From Verrucomicrobiales bacterium (GTDB lineage: Bacteria > Verrucomicrobiota > Verrucomicrobiia > Verrucomicrobiales > DEV007), in NCBI GenBank assembly GCA_016795385.1, contig JAEUHI010000058.1, positions 36,420 through 100,419 of the forward strand: DNA of 64,000 nt. Direction: 5' to 3'. The notes beneath the pieces are model-generated. The model was not told the origin of the DNA. It was given only the letters and a program-made list of their open reading frames with translations, and made no database searches. The translations under genes were made by a program, and so were the position numbers. Position 1 is the first letter of the stretch, and every line of letters begins with the position of its first letter. Below are positions 42,569 to 52,524 of the stretch, in pieces.

Positions 42569-45500
42569 GCGAAGTCGCCGCCGCGGCGACTTCGCCTGTG
42601 TCGAGGGGGCGCGGGGCCGCGGTGATGCGTCCGGTGCCGCTGAGGCCGAAACGCTGCGGCTCATACATCGCCTCGATCTTCGCGGGAGGCGCGGTCACTT
42701 CGCCGGGGGCGACGACGCGGGCGAGGTATTGGAGGGAGTAATCCCCGGCACCGTAGACATAGTCGGCGAAGAAGAGGACGCGGTCCTTGCGAAGCTCGGT
42801 GTGGGTCGCGTAGAGCATGCGGGTCTCGCGGGCGGCGTTCACCTTCTGGGTTTCGCTGGTCTTGAAGTCGGGATTGACCGCTTCGAAGATCGCGGGGAGG
42901 GCGTCGTCGATGGCGAGGTAAGTTTCGCGCTCGTTCGGAATGTTGATGTCGAGGGTGACGAGGATGAGGTCGCCGACCTTGAGGTTTTCCGCGGCGGCGA
43001 TGCTGCCGTCGATCTCGACCTTCTCATAGCGGCGCTTGATGGCGAAGCCCTTGTTTTCGGGCTCGAGCGGCATGAGGGCGGGGCGGGTCGCGAGGGAGAG
43101 GCTCGCGTAGACCGATCCGTTCTCGCTCGTCTTCATCGAGAGGGCGCGGGCGTCGGACTTGCCGGTGAAGTCGAAGGTGACCTCGCCGCTGCCGGGCTCG
43201 GCGGGCAGCTCAATGGTTTTTGCGTTGCCGTCGAAGGCGATCTCGACCCGGTTGGCGGTGAGGTTCTTCGCCGAGGCTTCGCCGTAGGCCCCGAGGGCGA
43301 TGAGCGGCCAGGCGTTCGAGTAGGTGCTGCCCCAGCCGTTGCGGGCTTCGCGGAGTTTCATGAGATCATCGACGAGCTTGTCAGCCTCGGGGCTCGCGGG
43401 ATTGTGGCGCACCTGGGCGAGGAGCCGGGTCGCGGCAACGTAGGGCTGGCGATACCACGAGACCTCGGCGACGGGCACCTTGGGATCGGGCTTCAGGAGC
43501 GAGTCGATGCGGGCGGCTTGGTCCGATCCGCTCTCGACCATGGCAAGGGCGAGGAGGGCGCGGGCCTCGGCAGAGAGCGACTTTTGCTTCTCGAAGAGCA
43601 CCTCGTGGTAGGCCGACTCGTTCACCCCGGCGAGGGCGAGGGCATAGGCGGCGAGGCAGCGCTGCGAGAGCTCGTAGGCTTCACCCACCTCGGCGGCTCC
43701 GCGGAGCTGGAGGGAAAGGTAATCCCAGAGCTGCTGGGCCGATTCCTGCGGTACGTCGATGCCCTGCTTCTGGGCCATGGCGATGGCGACGCCGGCGTAG
43801 GCGCTGCCCCAGAGGACCGACTCGTTGCCACCGGGCCAGTAGGCGAGGCCGCCGTCGCCGGTCTGCATCGAGAAGAGGCGGTTGATGCCCTTGCCGATGA
43901 TCGCGGCGACTTCCTCCTCGGATTTGCCGAGCTCGGGCAGGACCTTGCGGAGCTGCTGCGTGCTCAGCCACGGGATCGTCGAGGAGGTCGTCTGCTCGAC
44001 GCAGCCGTAGGGATACTTGAGGAGGTAATCAAGTCCGTCGGCCGCCTCGATGAGGCGCGAGTTCGAAAGGGTGAGCTTCACGCTGCCGGTGCCGTCGAGA
44101 AGACGGGGATCGGCCTTGGCAAGGGCGTCGGCGAGATCGGCTCCGTCGCGCAGGGCGAAGGTGTGGGTCTCGCGGAGGAGGGGCAGCGGGTAGCCGACCA
44201 TGAATTTCGATTCGGTCGCGTCGCGCAGTTTCTCATCGGTGAGCGAGCGGACTTTCCAGGTCCACTTCGCTTCGCCGGTGGCGGTCATGGCGATGGGGAA
44301 GGAGACGGTCTCGGTCGCGCCAGCGGGGAGATTGAGCTTCACGACCTTGCTCCCTGTAGCCGCGTCGGGGGTGAGGCTCGTGGGAATGGTCTCGCCGATG
44401 CGGCCAAGGAAGATCGCGTGGGGATCGAGCGTCACGGTCACTTCGACCTCCTGCGCGGCTCCGCTGTTGTTGTGGAGCACGGCGGCGACGTCAATCTGGT
44501 CGGTGAGGTTCGTGAAGCCGGGCAGGGCGGGCTCGATGATGAGCGGCTTGTTGATCACCACGGGCGTCTCGCCGCTGCCGAAGCGGTTGCCCTCGGAGAC
44601 GATGGCCATGACGCGGAAGGTGGTGAGATTGTCAGGGGCGATCGCCTTGGCGCGGACGACGCCGTTTGCATCGGTCACCAGCGCGGCTTCCCAGAAGGCG
44701 AGGGCCTTGAAGTCCTTGCGGATGCGGTCGGGATCGATCCCGAAACCACCACCGCCACCGCCGATGACGTAGCCTTTGTTGCCGAAGTCCTGCTCGAGCG
44801 GATTTTCGGGAAGGAGGGCGCCGAGGCTTTGTCCGGTCCAGACGGAAAGAGGGAAGGGCGCGTGGAAGGTCTCGCCGGGATCCGGGGTCTGGTAACCGGT
44901 GAGGGAGAGGACACCCTCGTCGACGGCGTAGAAGGTCACCTCGGCACCGGAGACCGCTTTGCCCTCGTGATCGAGCACGGTGGCGGTGAACTCGATCTCT
45001 TCACCGGGCTGGTAATACTCGGCTTCACCGGCGGAAACGTTCGTGGTGAGGGTGACCGCGGGATCGTCGACATCGAGCTTGCAATAACCAAGGCGGTAGT
45101 CGGCGGCTTTGTGGACATGCGGGCTCTCGCCCGATCCGCGGATGATGAGGAGCGAGGCGAAGAGGTTCGGCGCGGATCCTTCGCCGACCGGCACGTCGAT
45201 GACGGTCTCGTATTGGTCGATTTTCAAGGAACGGGTCTCGCGCACGCCGCCGCGCTCAACGGTGAAGAGGGCGTGGCCGAAGACGGGCGAACGGGCGAGG
45301 AGTTTCGCGGTGTCGCCGACCTTGTAGGTGTCTTTGTCAGGAACAAGGTCGATGCGGATGACATCGTGCCACGACCACGAGGGCTCCTCGGCGCCGATCA
45401 CGGTGAAGCCGACCTTCGTGACGATGTCACGGCCCTTGCCGTCCTTCGCGGTGAGGGTGACCTGGTAATCGCCCGCCTCTGCGAAGGTGAGGGTGTGCGG

Positions 45501-47996
45501 CATCGCCTTGGTCAGGCCGGTGGCGGGATCGACCTCGGTTTTGAGCGTGAGCCGCTCGTCCGAGATCGTACGGAGACGCAGGTCGTTGCGGTGGGTCATT
45601 TTGCCGTTGGCGCCCATCACCTTCACGGTGGTCCACTCCTCTTTCTCGACGAGCACGTTGGTCTCGACGGCCTCGGTGTGGGCCTTGCCGTCGGTGGTGA
45701 CGGCGGCGAGGGAGAAGACGGCCTTGTCACCGGCGCGATGGACACCATCGGGCTGGCGGAGGCCGAGGTAGAAGTCGGAACTGTGGACGATGAACCGCTT
45801 CGATCCCGAGAGGGTCTGCTGGTTCGCGTCGGTGACGGAGGCGGTCACGGCGACGCTGCGGGGACCGGGATGGGTCGATTGTTCCGGCAGCGAGAAGGCG
45901 ACGGCGGCCTCGCCCTTCGAGCTGAGCGCGGCGGTGCCTTCGGTGCTGTAGGTTTCCTCCTCGACGGTGCGGTTGCCGAATTCGAATTCATCGAAGCCGC
46001 GGGGACGGGGGAAGTCATTCGATGCATAGACCATCCAGTTCAGCTCGGCCTTGGAGAGCGGCTTGCCCATGAAGTAGCGGGCGCTGACCGGGATGGAAAG
46101 TTCGGCCCCCTGGGCATACTCCTCCTCGGCCGCGACGGTCACCTCGAAGGTATTGACGCGGTAATCTTCGACCTGGAAGGCATAGGTGGAGATGAGACGC
46201 CAGTCGGGCTCGGATTCTTCGCCTTCGGGGGTGTTTGCGGCGGCGACGGGATTGAAGTCGATCTCGATCGAGTGCCAGCCCATGCCTTCGGTCGGAAGGG
46301 TGAAGGCGGTGTCGTAGCTACCGTTCTTGCCGAAGGTGATGTCGCGCTCGAAGAGCTGGCGATGGAGCGCGTCGAAGACGCGGAGGCGGGCGGCACCTTC
46401 ACCGGGGCCGGTGAGTTGGTCGGCGTCGATGAAGCGGGAGATCGACTTTACTTTCACTTCGTCACCGGGACGATAGACATCGCGATCGGTGAAGATGAGG
46501 GTGCGGCGCTCGCCGGGGAGGATGTCGTCCCAGCGCTGGTCGACTCCGAAGCTCCACAGGCCGACGCTTTCGAGATCTTCGTGGAAGGAAATGACGTGGC
46601 GGTCATCTCCCATCGCGGCGTCGAGGAAGAGACGTTTATCGGTGGAATGATAGAGATCGCGCTGGATGCGGGCGACCCCACTGGCGTCGGTTTTGGCCTG
46701 GGCGAGAGGCGCCGCGTTTTCGTCGCAGAGACTGAGGTCGAGACCGGCGAGGGGCTGCCCCGACTTCAGCGAGAAGGCGTAGACGGTGGTGCCGTCCTCA
46801 CCCTGTTTCCAGGCAAGGCCGATGTCGGTGAGCTGGATGAGGGACTGCGCGCCGACGGCGAGCTTTTCGCGGGTGGAGGAGTCTCCTTCGCTGCAGAGGT
46901 AGAAGGCTCCGGTGGTGGCACCCTTGATCATGTCGTTCCAATCGAGCGAGACGGTCTCGGTGGTATCGATTTCGGCTTCCGCGTCGCGGAACTGATCGTA
47001 GATGGTCTGGCCGGGGATCGCTTCGAAGGCGAGGGCCTGCTTCTCGCCCCACCCTTCGTATTTGTCCTGATATTCGCGCAGGGCGAGGAGCACGTCCTTG
47101 CCCTTGAGGGCCTTCACGCGGGTGCGCATACCGGTGAGATTGCCGGTGCGGACGTCGAACTTGCGGTGGCCCGAGGCGTTCTGGGTCGAGGCGAAGGTGG
47201 GGTAGGTGATGAAGCCGGGATTGGGCACGAAGGTGACTTTTTTCGTGACGACCTGTTCGAGCTGGGTCGTGTCATTCGCGATGAGTCCGTTGCGCACGGT
47301 CACCTCGTATTCGGTGCCGTAGCTGAACTCGCCGTTGAGCTGGAAACCGCCGTGGTAGGACTCGATCTTCAACCCGGGAGGAGCCGGCTTGATGGTGACG
47401 TAGTCCGCGAGCTTTGCATCGTCGAATCCGGCCGCCATCGCTCCCTTGTTGTGGCGGATCACGAGTTCCGGGATGGTGTCGTAGGCGTTGAGGGCGATGA
47501 TCTCGTTGATCTCGAAAGCCTCCAGTTCGCCGATGTAGTCGAGGCTGCTCTCGATGATCTCGTGGGTGCCGTCCGCGGAGGCGAGGCCGGCTTGTGCGTT
47601 GATGAACCACGTGCCGCCGAGGGGCAGCGGGGATGCAGGGCGGATCAACACGTAGTGCTCGAGCGGAATGTCGGCGGGTACTTCCGTGAGAAAACCGGCG
47701 AGCGCTTCCTGGGTCGGGCGGGAGGCGGAGACGGCGGCGAAGCGTTCCTTGGGCTGGTCGTAGAGGCGCAGGCTGCCCTCGACCGCATCGGGTTTGACCG
47801 GAACATTGAAACGAAGCAGCACGGACGAGTCGGGCTTCAGCGGATTGGAGGAATCGAAGCTATAGGGATAGCGGTCGAAGGTGAGGGCTGATTTTCCGAG
47901 CGCCCCATCCTGAGCCGTGAGGAGGCCCGGGCCTCCATGGAACAAGGTGAGGAGCAGGACGGCGAGGGGCGCGAGACGACGAAGCAGGGCGTTCAT
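42564..47996 (-). CDS. Bacterial alpha-2-macroglobulin (YfhM-like)
   Basis: 1810 residues from the ATG at 47996 (a non-initiating extension exists upstream). Signal peptide (LAPLAVLLLTLFHGGPG) without a lipobox cysteine, so it is probably periplasmic and soluble or otherwise anchored. MG-type beta domains fill the first 1200 residues; the thioester motif CVEQ is at residues 1332-1335 (PYGCVEQTTSSTIPWLS), followed by the alpha-alpha toroid thioester domain (GGLAYWPGGNESVLWGSAYA) and the C-terminal receptor-like domain. Family members trap proteases covalently through the thioester. Precedes pbpC by about 37 bp. Confidence 0.95.
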   Translation of the reverse strand: MNALLRRLAPLAVLLLTLFHGGPGLLTAQDGALGKSALTFDRYPYSFDSSNPLKPDSSVLLRFNVPVKPDAVEGSLRLYDQPKERFAAVSASRPTQEALAGFLTEVPADIPLEHYVLIRPASPLPLGGTWFINAQAGLASADGTHEIIESSLDYIGELEAFEINEIIALNAYDTIPELVIRHNKGAMAAGFDDAKLADYVTIKPAPPGLKIESYHGGFQLNGEFSYGTEYEVTVRNGLIANDTTQLEQVVTKKVTFVPNPGFITYPTFASTQNASGHRKFDVRTGNLTGMRTRVKALKGKDVLLALREYQDKYEGWGEKQALAFEAIPGQTIYDQFRDAEAEIDTTETVSLDWNDMIKGATTGAFYLCSEGDSSTREKLAVGAQSLIQLTDIGLAWKQGEDGTTVYAFSLKSGQPLAGLDLSLCDENAAPLAQAKTDASGVARIQRDLYHSTDKRLFLDAAMGDDRHVISFHEDLESVGLWSFGVDQRWDDILPGERRTLIFTDRDVYRPGDEVKVKSISRFIDADQLTGPGEGAARLRVFDALHRQLFERDITFGKNGSYDTAFTLPTEGMGWHSIEIDFNPVAAANTPEGEESEPDWRLISTYAFQVEDYRVNTFEVTVAAEEEYAQGAELSIPVSARYFMGKPLSKAELNWMVYASNDFPRPRGFDEFEFGNRTVEEETYSTEGTAALSSKGEAAVAFSLPEQSTHPGPRSVAVTASVTDANQQTLSGSKRFIVHSSDFYLGLRQPDGVHRAGDKAVFSLAAVTTDGKAHTEAVETNVLVEKEEWTTVKVMGANGKMTHRNDLRLRTISDERLTLKTEVDPATGLTKAMPHTLTFAEAGDYQVTLTAKDGKGRDIVTKVGFTVIGAEEPSWSWHDVIRIDLVPDKDTYKVGDTAKLLARSPVFGHALFTVERGGVRETRSLKIDQYETVIDVPVGEGSAPNLFASLLIIRGSGESPHVHKAADYRLGYCKLDVDDPAVTLTTNVSAGEAEYYQPGEEIEFTATVLDHEGKAVSGAEVTFYAVDEGVLSLTGYQTPDPGETFHAPFPLSVWTGQSLGALLPENPLEQDFGNKGYVIGGGGGGFGIDPDRIRKDFKALAFWEAALVTDANGVVRAKAIAPDNLTTFRVMAIVSEGNRFGSGETPVVINKPLIIEPALPGFTNLTDQIDVAAVLHNNSGAAQEVEVTVTLDPHAIFLGRIGETIPTSLTPDAATGSKVVKLNLPAGATETVSFPIAMTATGEAKWTWKVRSLTDEKLRDATESKFMVGYPLPLLRETHTFALRDGADLADALAKADPRLLDGTGSVKLTLSNSRLIEAADGLDYLLKYPYGCVEQTTSSTIPWLSTQQLRKVLPELGKSEEEVAAIIGKGINRLFSMQTGDGGLAYWPGGNESVLWGSAYAGVAIAMAQKQGIDVPQESAQQLWDYLSLQLRGAAEVGEAYELSQRCLAAYALALAGVNESAYHEVLFEKQKSLSAEARALLALAMVESGSDQAARIDSLLKPDPKVPVAEVSWYRQPYVAATRLLAQVRHNPASPEADKLVDDLMKLREARNGWGSTYSNAWPLIALGAYGEASAKNLTANRVEIAFDGNAKTIELPAEPGSGEVTFDFTGKSDARALSMKTSENGSVYASLSLATRPALMPLEPENKGFAIKRRYEKVEIDGSIAAAENLKVGDLILVTLDINIPNERETYLAIDDALPAIFEAVNPDFKTSETQKVNAARETRMLYATHTELRKDRVLFFADYVYGAGDYSLQYLARVVAPGEVTAPPAKIEAMYEPQRFGLSGTGRITAAPRPLDTGEVAAAATSR

Positions 47997-48172
47997 GATG
48001 GAAGACAGGATCAAAGCGGTCGGGGCCGTGGCGGATTGGCACGACACCGCGGAGCGAGACGTCCGATACGGCGGTGTTATGCAAACTCTTTCAGGTCCCG
48101 GTGTTTTAACGAATCATCGCCGCCGAGCTTAGCGGGAAGTATCGAAAAAGCGGAGCAAAATCGTCACGCCTT

Positions 48173-50143
48173 TCAAATCCGCCGGGCGGCCCGAACGAAG
48201 GGCGGAATGGGGCAGCCGATCGCGTCGGCGACGGCTCGGATGAGCTCGGCTTCGCGGCTGGAAACCCCGTCGTCGGCCATGACGCTCAGACTGCAGGCCT
48301 CGAGGAAGTGTTTCTTCAGCACCGGCGAGGCATGGGCGAAGTTTTCGAGGGCGCGTTTGATCCGCTCGAGCCCGCAGGCCTCGGCCGGCTGATGGTCGAC
48401 CTCGACCGAATATCGCTCGCGGAGGCGGGCGGAGGCGGCGGCGAAGGCAGCGCGGGCGTGCGAGTCGTCGTCGGGGTGGCTCATCGCGGCGAGGGTGGAG
48501 AGGACGACGCCGGCGTCCTCGAGCAGGGGATTCAGCTTTTGATAGCGGATCTTCTCGGGACGTCGTTTCTCGAAATAGGCATCGAGGTGCCGCGTCACGA
48601 TCTGCAGGAGCATGAACTCGAAGAGATCCACCCGTCCATCGCTGGTGATGAGACGGTGGGTCACCTCGCGGAAACGGGCGTATTCCTCGCGGCTGAGGTG
48701 ACGCAGGGTCGGGATGGCGAGGTCGATCAGTCCGATCTTCACCACCGAGTGCACCGGAGCGAGTTCCCCGAAGAGATGGCCGGAGTGTTGCGCGGTGGCC
48801 TCGTCGGTGAGTTCGCGGAGACGGCGCACTTCCTGGGCGCGGAGGGTGTCATCCTGCGCGAGGAGGAGGGCAAAAACGAGGCATTGCGCTCCCGACCGCG
48901 AACGACAGGCCTCAAGCCAGTGGTCGGGGAGGCTCTCGTGCAATTCGCGACCGAGATCGACCTGTTCCGGGTGGACGGTCTTGAAGCTTTCCATCGCCGC
49001 CTCGGCATTGAGGCGCAGAGGCTCGCCGCCTTCGTTGAAGGAAAAGCCCGAGACGGCCGCGGCGGCTCGGGCCGGAGATGCCTCGCGCCGCTGTGTTTTC
49101 CGCTCCGCCTCGTCGGTGATCGGGCGCAGATGCACCGCGCCATAGGCGCCGTCCCAGTGCGGCAGGAGCCGGCGGATGCGATCGGTCAGGGGAGGGTGCG
49201 TCGCGAACATCGACTGGATCGCGCTGCCAAAAAAGAGGTGGCTTGCGTCCTTCGCCATGGGATGGGCGACCTTGGAGCCCGAGTGGAGCCCTCCGATTTT
49301 CATGAGCGCGCCAGCGATGCCATCGGGATTGCGGGTGAACTGCACCGCCGAGGCATCGGCGAGGTATTCGCGCTGACGGGAGACCGAGGCTTTGATCAAG
49401 TTCGCGAAGAAGGCGCCGATGTAGCCGATGAGGAGCAGTCCCAGCCCGCCCACGAGCATGACGAGGGCGATCCCGGCGCCTTCTTTTTTCGACGAGCTCG
49501 AGCCGCCCCGGAAGGCGTTGCGGAGGATGAATTCTCCGATGAGCGACAGGAAGAGAATGCCGAAGATCAGACCCATGAGCCGGATGTTCAGCCGCATGTC
49601 GCCGTTGAGGATGTGGGAAAACTCGTGGGCGATGACGCCCTGCAGCTCATCACGCGTCAGCAGCGTCATGCAGCCGCGGGTGACGCCGATGACGGCGTCG
49701 CTGGGCGACTTGCCGGCGGCGAAGGCGTTGATGGAATCCTCGGAGTCCATCACATAGACCGAGGGCACCGGCACGCCCGAGGCGATGGCCATTTCCTCGA
49801 CCAGGTTGAGGAGACGGCGTTCGTGGTAGTCGGTCGTATTGAGATCGACTTCGCGTCCTCCCAGTTCCCGCGCGACGACGCTGCCACCGCCGGAGAGCTG
49901 GAGCGTCTTGAAGGTCGAGGCGAGGAAAATCACCGACCCTGTTCCCGCGGCGGTGAAAAGGAGCGTCGCCGGATCCCAGAAGGGCAGTCCGGCGGTGTCG
50001 CCCATCTTTTCTCCCGTGAAGAGAAAAATCAGCACGATGAGACCGTAGACCGCCGCGATGATCCCGACGATGGCGAGGAGAAAGTAGAACACGAGGACGT
50101 GCGACTTCTTCCTCGCGACCTCCTGATGCTCGAAGAAATCCAT
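48173..50143 (-). CDS. M48 family membrane metalloprotease
   Basis: 656 residues, longer than HtpX. Two N-terminal membrane helices (VFYFLLAIVGIIAAVYGLIV; TLLFTAAGTGSVIFLAS), then the zinc-binding HEFSH at residues 173-177 and a second-half ligand in RQREYLADASAV; two further helices lie between (ILFLSLIGEFIL, GAGIALVMLVGGLGLLLIGY). The C-terminal half, of about 300 residues, is helical and unlike HtpX. Its start is 37 bp from the end of lemA, the usual LemA-M48 pairing seen in many bacteria. Confidence 0.93.
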   Translation of the reverse strand: MDFFEHQEVARKKSHVLVFYFLLAIVGIIAAVYGLIVLIFLFTGEKMGDTAGLPFWDPATLLFTAAGTGSVIFLASTFKTLQLSGGGSVVARELGGREVDLNTTDYHERRLLNLVEEMAIASGVPVPSVYVMDSEDSINAFAAGKSPSDAVIGVTRGCMTLLTRDELQGVIAHEFSHILNGDMRLNIRLMGLIFGILFLSLIGEFILRNAFRGGSSSSKKEGAGIALVMLVGGLGLLLIGYIGAFFANLIKASVSRQREYLADASAVQFTRNPDGIAGALMKIGGLHSGSKVAHPMAKDASHLFFGSAIQSMFATHPPLTDRIRRLLPHWDGAYGAVHLRPITDEAERKTQRREASPARAAAAVSGFSFNEGGEPLRLNAEAAMESFKTVHPEQVDLGRELHESLPDHWLEACRSRSGAQCLVFALLLAQDDTLRAQEVRRLRELTDEATAQHSGHLFGELAPVHSVVKIGLIDLAIPTLRHLSREEYARFREVTHRLITSDGRVDLFEFMLLQIVTRHLDAYFEKRRPEKIRYQKLNPLLEDAGVVLSTLAAMSHPDDDSHARAAFAAASARLRERYSVEVDHQPAEACGLERIKRALENFAHASPVLKKHFLEACSLSVMADDGVSSREAELIRAVADAIGCPIPPFVRAARRI

Positions 50144-50180
50144 GGCCGGGCCGGGGCGGGACGGGGGAGACGCAGGGGCC

Positions 50181-50771
50181 TCAGAACTTCACCTGCACGC
50201 TCTCGCGCTCGGCGTCGCTCGAGACTTCGAAGGACGTGGCCGGCACGAAGTTGAACATGCCCGCGATGAAGTTCGTCGGGAACATCTCGAGCTTGTTGTT
50301 GTAGTGCATCACCGCGTCGTTGTACGACTGGCGGGCAAACGCGACCTTCGACTCGGTCGAGGTGAGTTCTTCCTGGAGTTGCAGCATGTTCTGGTTGCTG
50401 CGCAGTTCGGGGTAGCTTTCGGAAAGGGCGAAGAGGCGACCGAGCGCGCCGCCGAGGCCGGCTTCCGCGGTGGCGAGCTGCTGGATCGAGGCGGCGTCGG
50501 CGGTGTTGGCATGCTCACGCGCCGAGGTCGCGGCGTTGCGGGCCTGGATCACGGCCTCGAGGGTCTCGCGCTCGTGGGTCATGAAAGCTTTCACCGACTC
50601 GACCAGATTCGGGATGAGATCGTGACGTCGTTTCAATTGCACGTCGATCTGGGCGAAGGCGTTTTTGTAGCGGTTCCGGAGTTTCACGAGCCCGTTGTAA
50701 AGGCCGATCACGAAGATCACGGGGAGGATGAGGACGGCGAGTCCGATGAGGATGAAAAGGAAGGTGCTCAT
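50181..50771 (-). CDS. lemA: LemA family protein
   Basis: 196 residues, full-length LemA. One membrane helix at the N-terminus (LFILIGLAVLILPVIFVIGL), then the long helical domain with LYNGLVKLRNRYKNAFAQID, VQLKRRHDLIPNLVESVKAF and the terminal FNFVPATSFEVSSDAERE. The function is unknown, but it is regularly encoded with an M48 protease as here, upstream of it in the same operon. Confidence 0.93.
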   Translation of the reverse strand: MSTFLFILIGLAVLILPVIFVIGLYNGLVKLRNRYKNAFAQIDVQLKRRHDLIPNLVESVKAFMTHERETLEAVIQARNAATSAREHANTADAASIQQLATAEAGLGGALGRLFALSESYPELRSNQNMLQLQEELTSTESKVAFARQSYNDAVMHYNNKLEMFPTNFIAGMFNFVPATSFEVSSDAERESVQVKF

Positions 50772-50983
50772 GTCAGGATGTCGGTCTGGGTTCTGGGGAT
50801 TCTATCCGCCCTCGGCGGAATCTGCGACTCCGAAGATGAGGGGATCGGAGCCGGGTGGCGATTACAAAAGCGTCGTTTCATTGGATTCGAACGAAGGACC
50901 GCCGCCCAAGGTCTCACAAATTTGTCACAGAAGCTCTTGTTTTGTTAAGATTTCTAAGTTATTTTTAAAAATTACCCATCTTT

Positions 50984-50999
50984 TTCCCGATTTCGGGAA
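50984..50999. promoter_or_regulatory. TTCCCGA-TT-TCGGGAA palindrome upstream of the ExbB-like gene
   Basis: A perfect 7-bp inverted repeat with a 2-base spacer, 20 bp before the ATG at 51020. The preceding bases are AT-rich (TTGTTAAGATTTCTAAGTTA), as in a promoter. It could be an operator or a small hairpin in the leader; the role is unknown. Confidence 0.4.
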
Positions 51000-51019
51000 G
51001 AAGTTTCAAAAATTCCTCC

Positions 51020-52087
51020 ATGGTTCTCAGTGTCATTTTTCCTCCCCTCCTCGCGAGCCTCCGCGCCGCGATAGACCAGCCCATCTTTCCGGGCAAGGTG
51101 ATCGTCTGGCTCCTCTTCATGCTTTCGATCATCGGGTGGGTCACGATTCTCTCAAAGCTCGTCCAGCTCCGTCGGATGCGGCATGCGGATCAGGCTTTCA
51201 CCGATCGCCTGCGCCAATCGAAGACCACCCTTGAGGTTTTTGAAGAGGGCTGGGAAGACGAGCTCGCCCTGAAATCGCTCATCTATCAGGCCGGAGCCCG
51301 CGAGACCGCCTACCAGTTGCTCGGCTCCCGCGAGCCTCAGGATCGGATGCAGCAGCGCCTCCGCCAGGCCGGGAAGCTCGTCGGACGCCAGATCGATTTC
51401 CTCCGCATGGCCTTCCAGACCGGCTTCCGCGCCGCGGCGGGCCGCCTCCAGAATGGCATCGAGAGCCTCCGCCTCATCGCCGCCGCGGCGATGCTCCTCG
51501 GCACCTTTGGACTCGTCTGGACCCTGATGAAAGGTTTCGACGAAGCCAAGGAATTCTCCGAACTCGCTCCCCGGATCGGGGCGGGACTCGGCTACTTCAC
51601 GATCGCTCTCTTTGTCGCCGCTCCCGCCACGATCGCCCGCATCGCCATCCGGAATCTCGTCCGCAAGCGCAAGCAGGAGCTGGAGCGCTTCCGCGACGAC
51701 ATCCACCGTCTGTTTGAGCGCAGCTTCGCGGCGGCCCTCGATCCGGTGCGACCGACCTCGTCCGAGCGACGTCCGTCCGCGGAAGTCGGATCGGAGCGGC
51801 CGCGTCGCGAAGCGGTCGACCCTGCGGTGGCCGATGCTTCGGTGGGCGACAGGCCCGCCGGTCCCGCGCCGAAGCCGGCCCCGCGTCGCGAGCCCGAGCC
51901 GGTCGCTGCCTATGCCCCCGAGGTGGAAACGGATTCCGGAGACGGGGAAGAGCGCAAACGTTACCACTCCATCCGCGATCGCCTCCTCCGCAGCGAGGCC
52001 GACGAAGAAGCCTCGAGCCCCTTCCGCGTCAATCCCATCGCCCGCCAGGCCGCGGCCGCCTCCGGCAAAGGGCTGCGCGGCTACTGA
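51020..52087 (+). CDS. MotA/TolQ/ExbB-type proton channel protein
   Basis: 355 residues. Three membrane helices: near residue 30 (VIVWLLFMLSIIGWVTILSK), then two after a long cytoplasmic loop (LIAAAAMLLGTFGLVWTLMK, GYFTIALFVAAPATIARIAI), the ExbB/TolQ pattern with the small-residue-rich helix 3 conserved in the family. A C-terminal cytoplasmic tail of about 120 residues is charged and Pro-rich. No ExbD follows. The next gene encodes a short membrane-anchored Pro-rich protein that could act as partner. The force-transmitting role in the outer membrane is inferred. Confidence 0.78.
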   Translation: MVLSVIFPPLLASLRAAIDQPIFPGKVIVWLLFMLSIIGWVTILSKLVQLRRMRHADQAFTDRLRQSKTTLEVFEEGWEDELALKSLIYQAGARETAYQLLGSREPQDRMQQRLRQAGKLVGRQIDFLRMAFQTGFRAAAGRLQNGIESLRLIAAAAMLLGTFGLVWTLMKGFDEAKEFSELAPRIGAGLGYFTIALFVAAPATIARIAIRNLVRKRKQELERFRDDIHRLFERSFAAALDPVRPTSSERRPSAEVGSERPRREAVDPAVADASVGDRPAGPAPKPAPRREPEPVAAYAPEVETDSGDGEERKRYHSIRDRLLRSEADEEASSPFRVNPIARQAAAASGKGLRGY

Positions 52088-52126
52088 TGCGGCAAGGGGA
52101 TTTCCCTGTTCCGTTCCTCCACCTCC

Positions 52127-52480
52127 ATGAGACTCTCCTTCCAGACCGTCTGCATCATCTTCGGGGTCACCCTGGTGCATCTCATCATCATCGCCACGCT
52201 CTCTCCGGTCGGGAGTGAAGGCGAACGCTACTTTGGCCCTGTGCCCGATTTGATCGTCGAGGGAACGGGTCCAGAAGAGGCCGCCGCCCATCCCGAGCCG
52301 AATCCCCTCCGTGCGACCGACGAGCCATCCCTGACGCCTCGCCCTGATGCGGTCCATGCAGTCCCGGCCGAGCCCATCGATCTGCCCGCGCGTCGCCGTG
52401 AGGATGCGTCCGCCCCGATCGCCCCTGCCGCCGACCCGGTGGCGGCGACCCGTCCCGTGCCGCAATCGCCCCGTTCCTGA
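52127..52480 (+). CDS. Short membrane-anchored proline-rich protein
   Basis: 117 residues. N-terminal membrane helix (TVCIIFGVTLVHLIIIATL) then a low-complexity Pro/Ala/Glu-rich tail (AAHPEPNPLRATDEPSLTPR, PIAPAADPVAATRPVPQSP). The layout resembles the N-terminal and linker part of TonB, but no TonB C-terminal domain is present. It lies 39 bp after the ExbB-like gene. Confidence 0.6.
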   Translation: MRLSFQTVCIIFGVTLVHLIIIATLSPVGSEGERYFGPVPDLIVEGTGPEEAAAHPEPNPLRATDEPSLTPRPDAVHAVPAEPIDLPARRREDASAPIAPAADPVAATRPVPQSPRS

Positions 52481-52524
52481 TTTTCAGGGGTTCCCGCGAT
52501 CGGGCCGGCGACGTAATCATTCCC

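Noticed and set aside
42729..47891. 1720-codon open frame opposite the alpha-2-macroglobulin gene
   Set aside because: Composition is Gly/Glu/Asp-rich with no domain, and the opposite strand encodes an unmistakable A2M. GC-rich DNA often keeps such antisense frames open.
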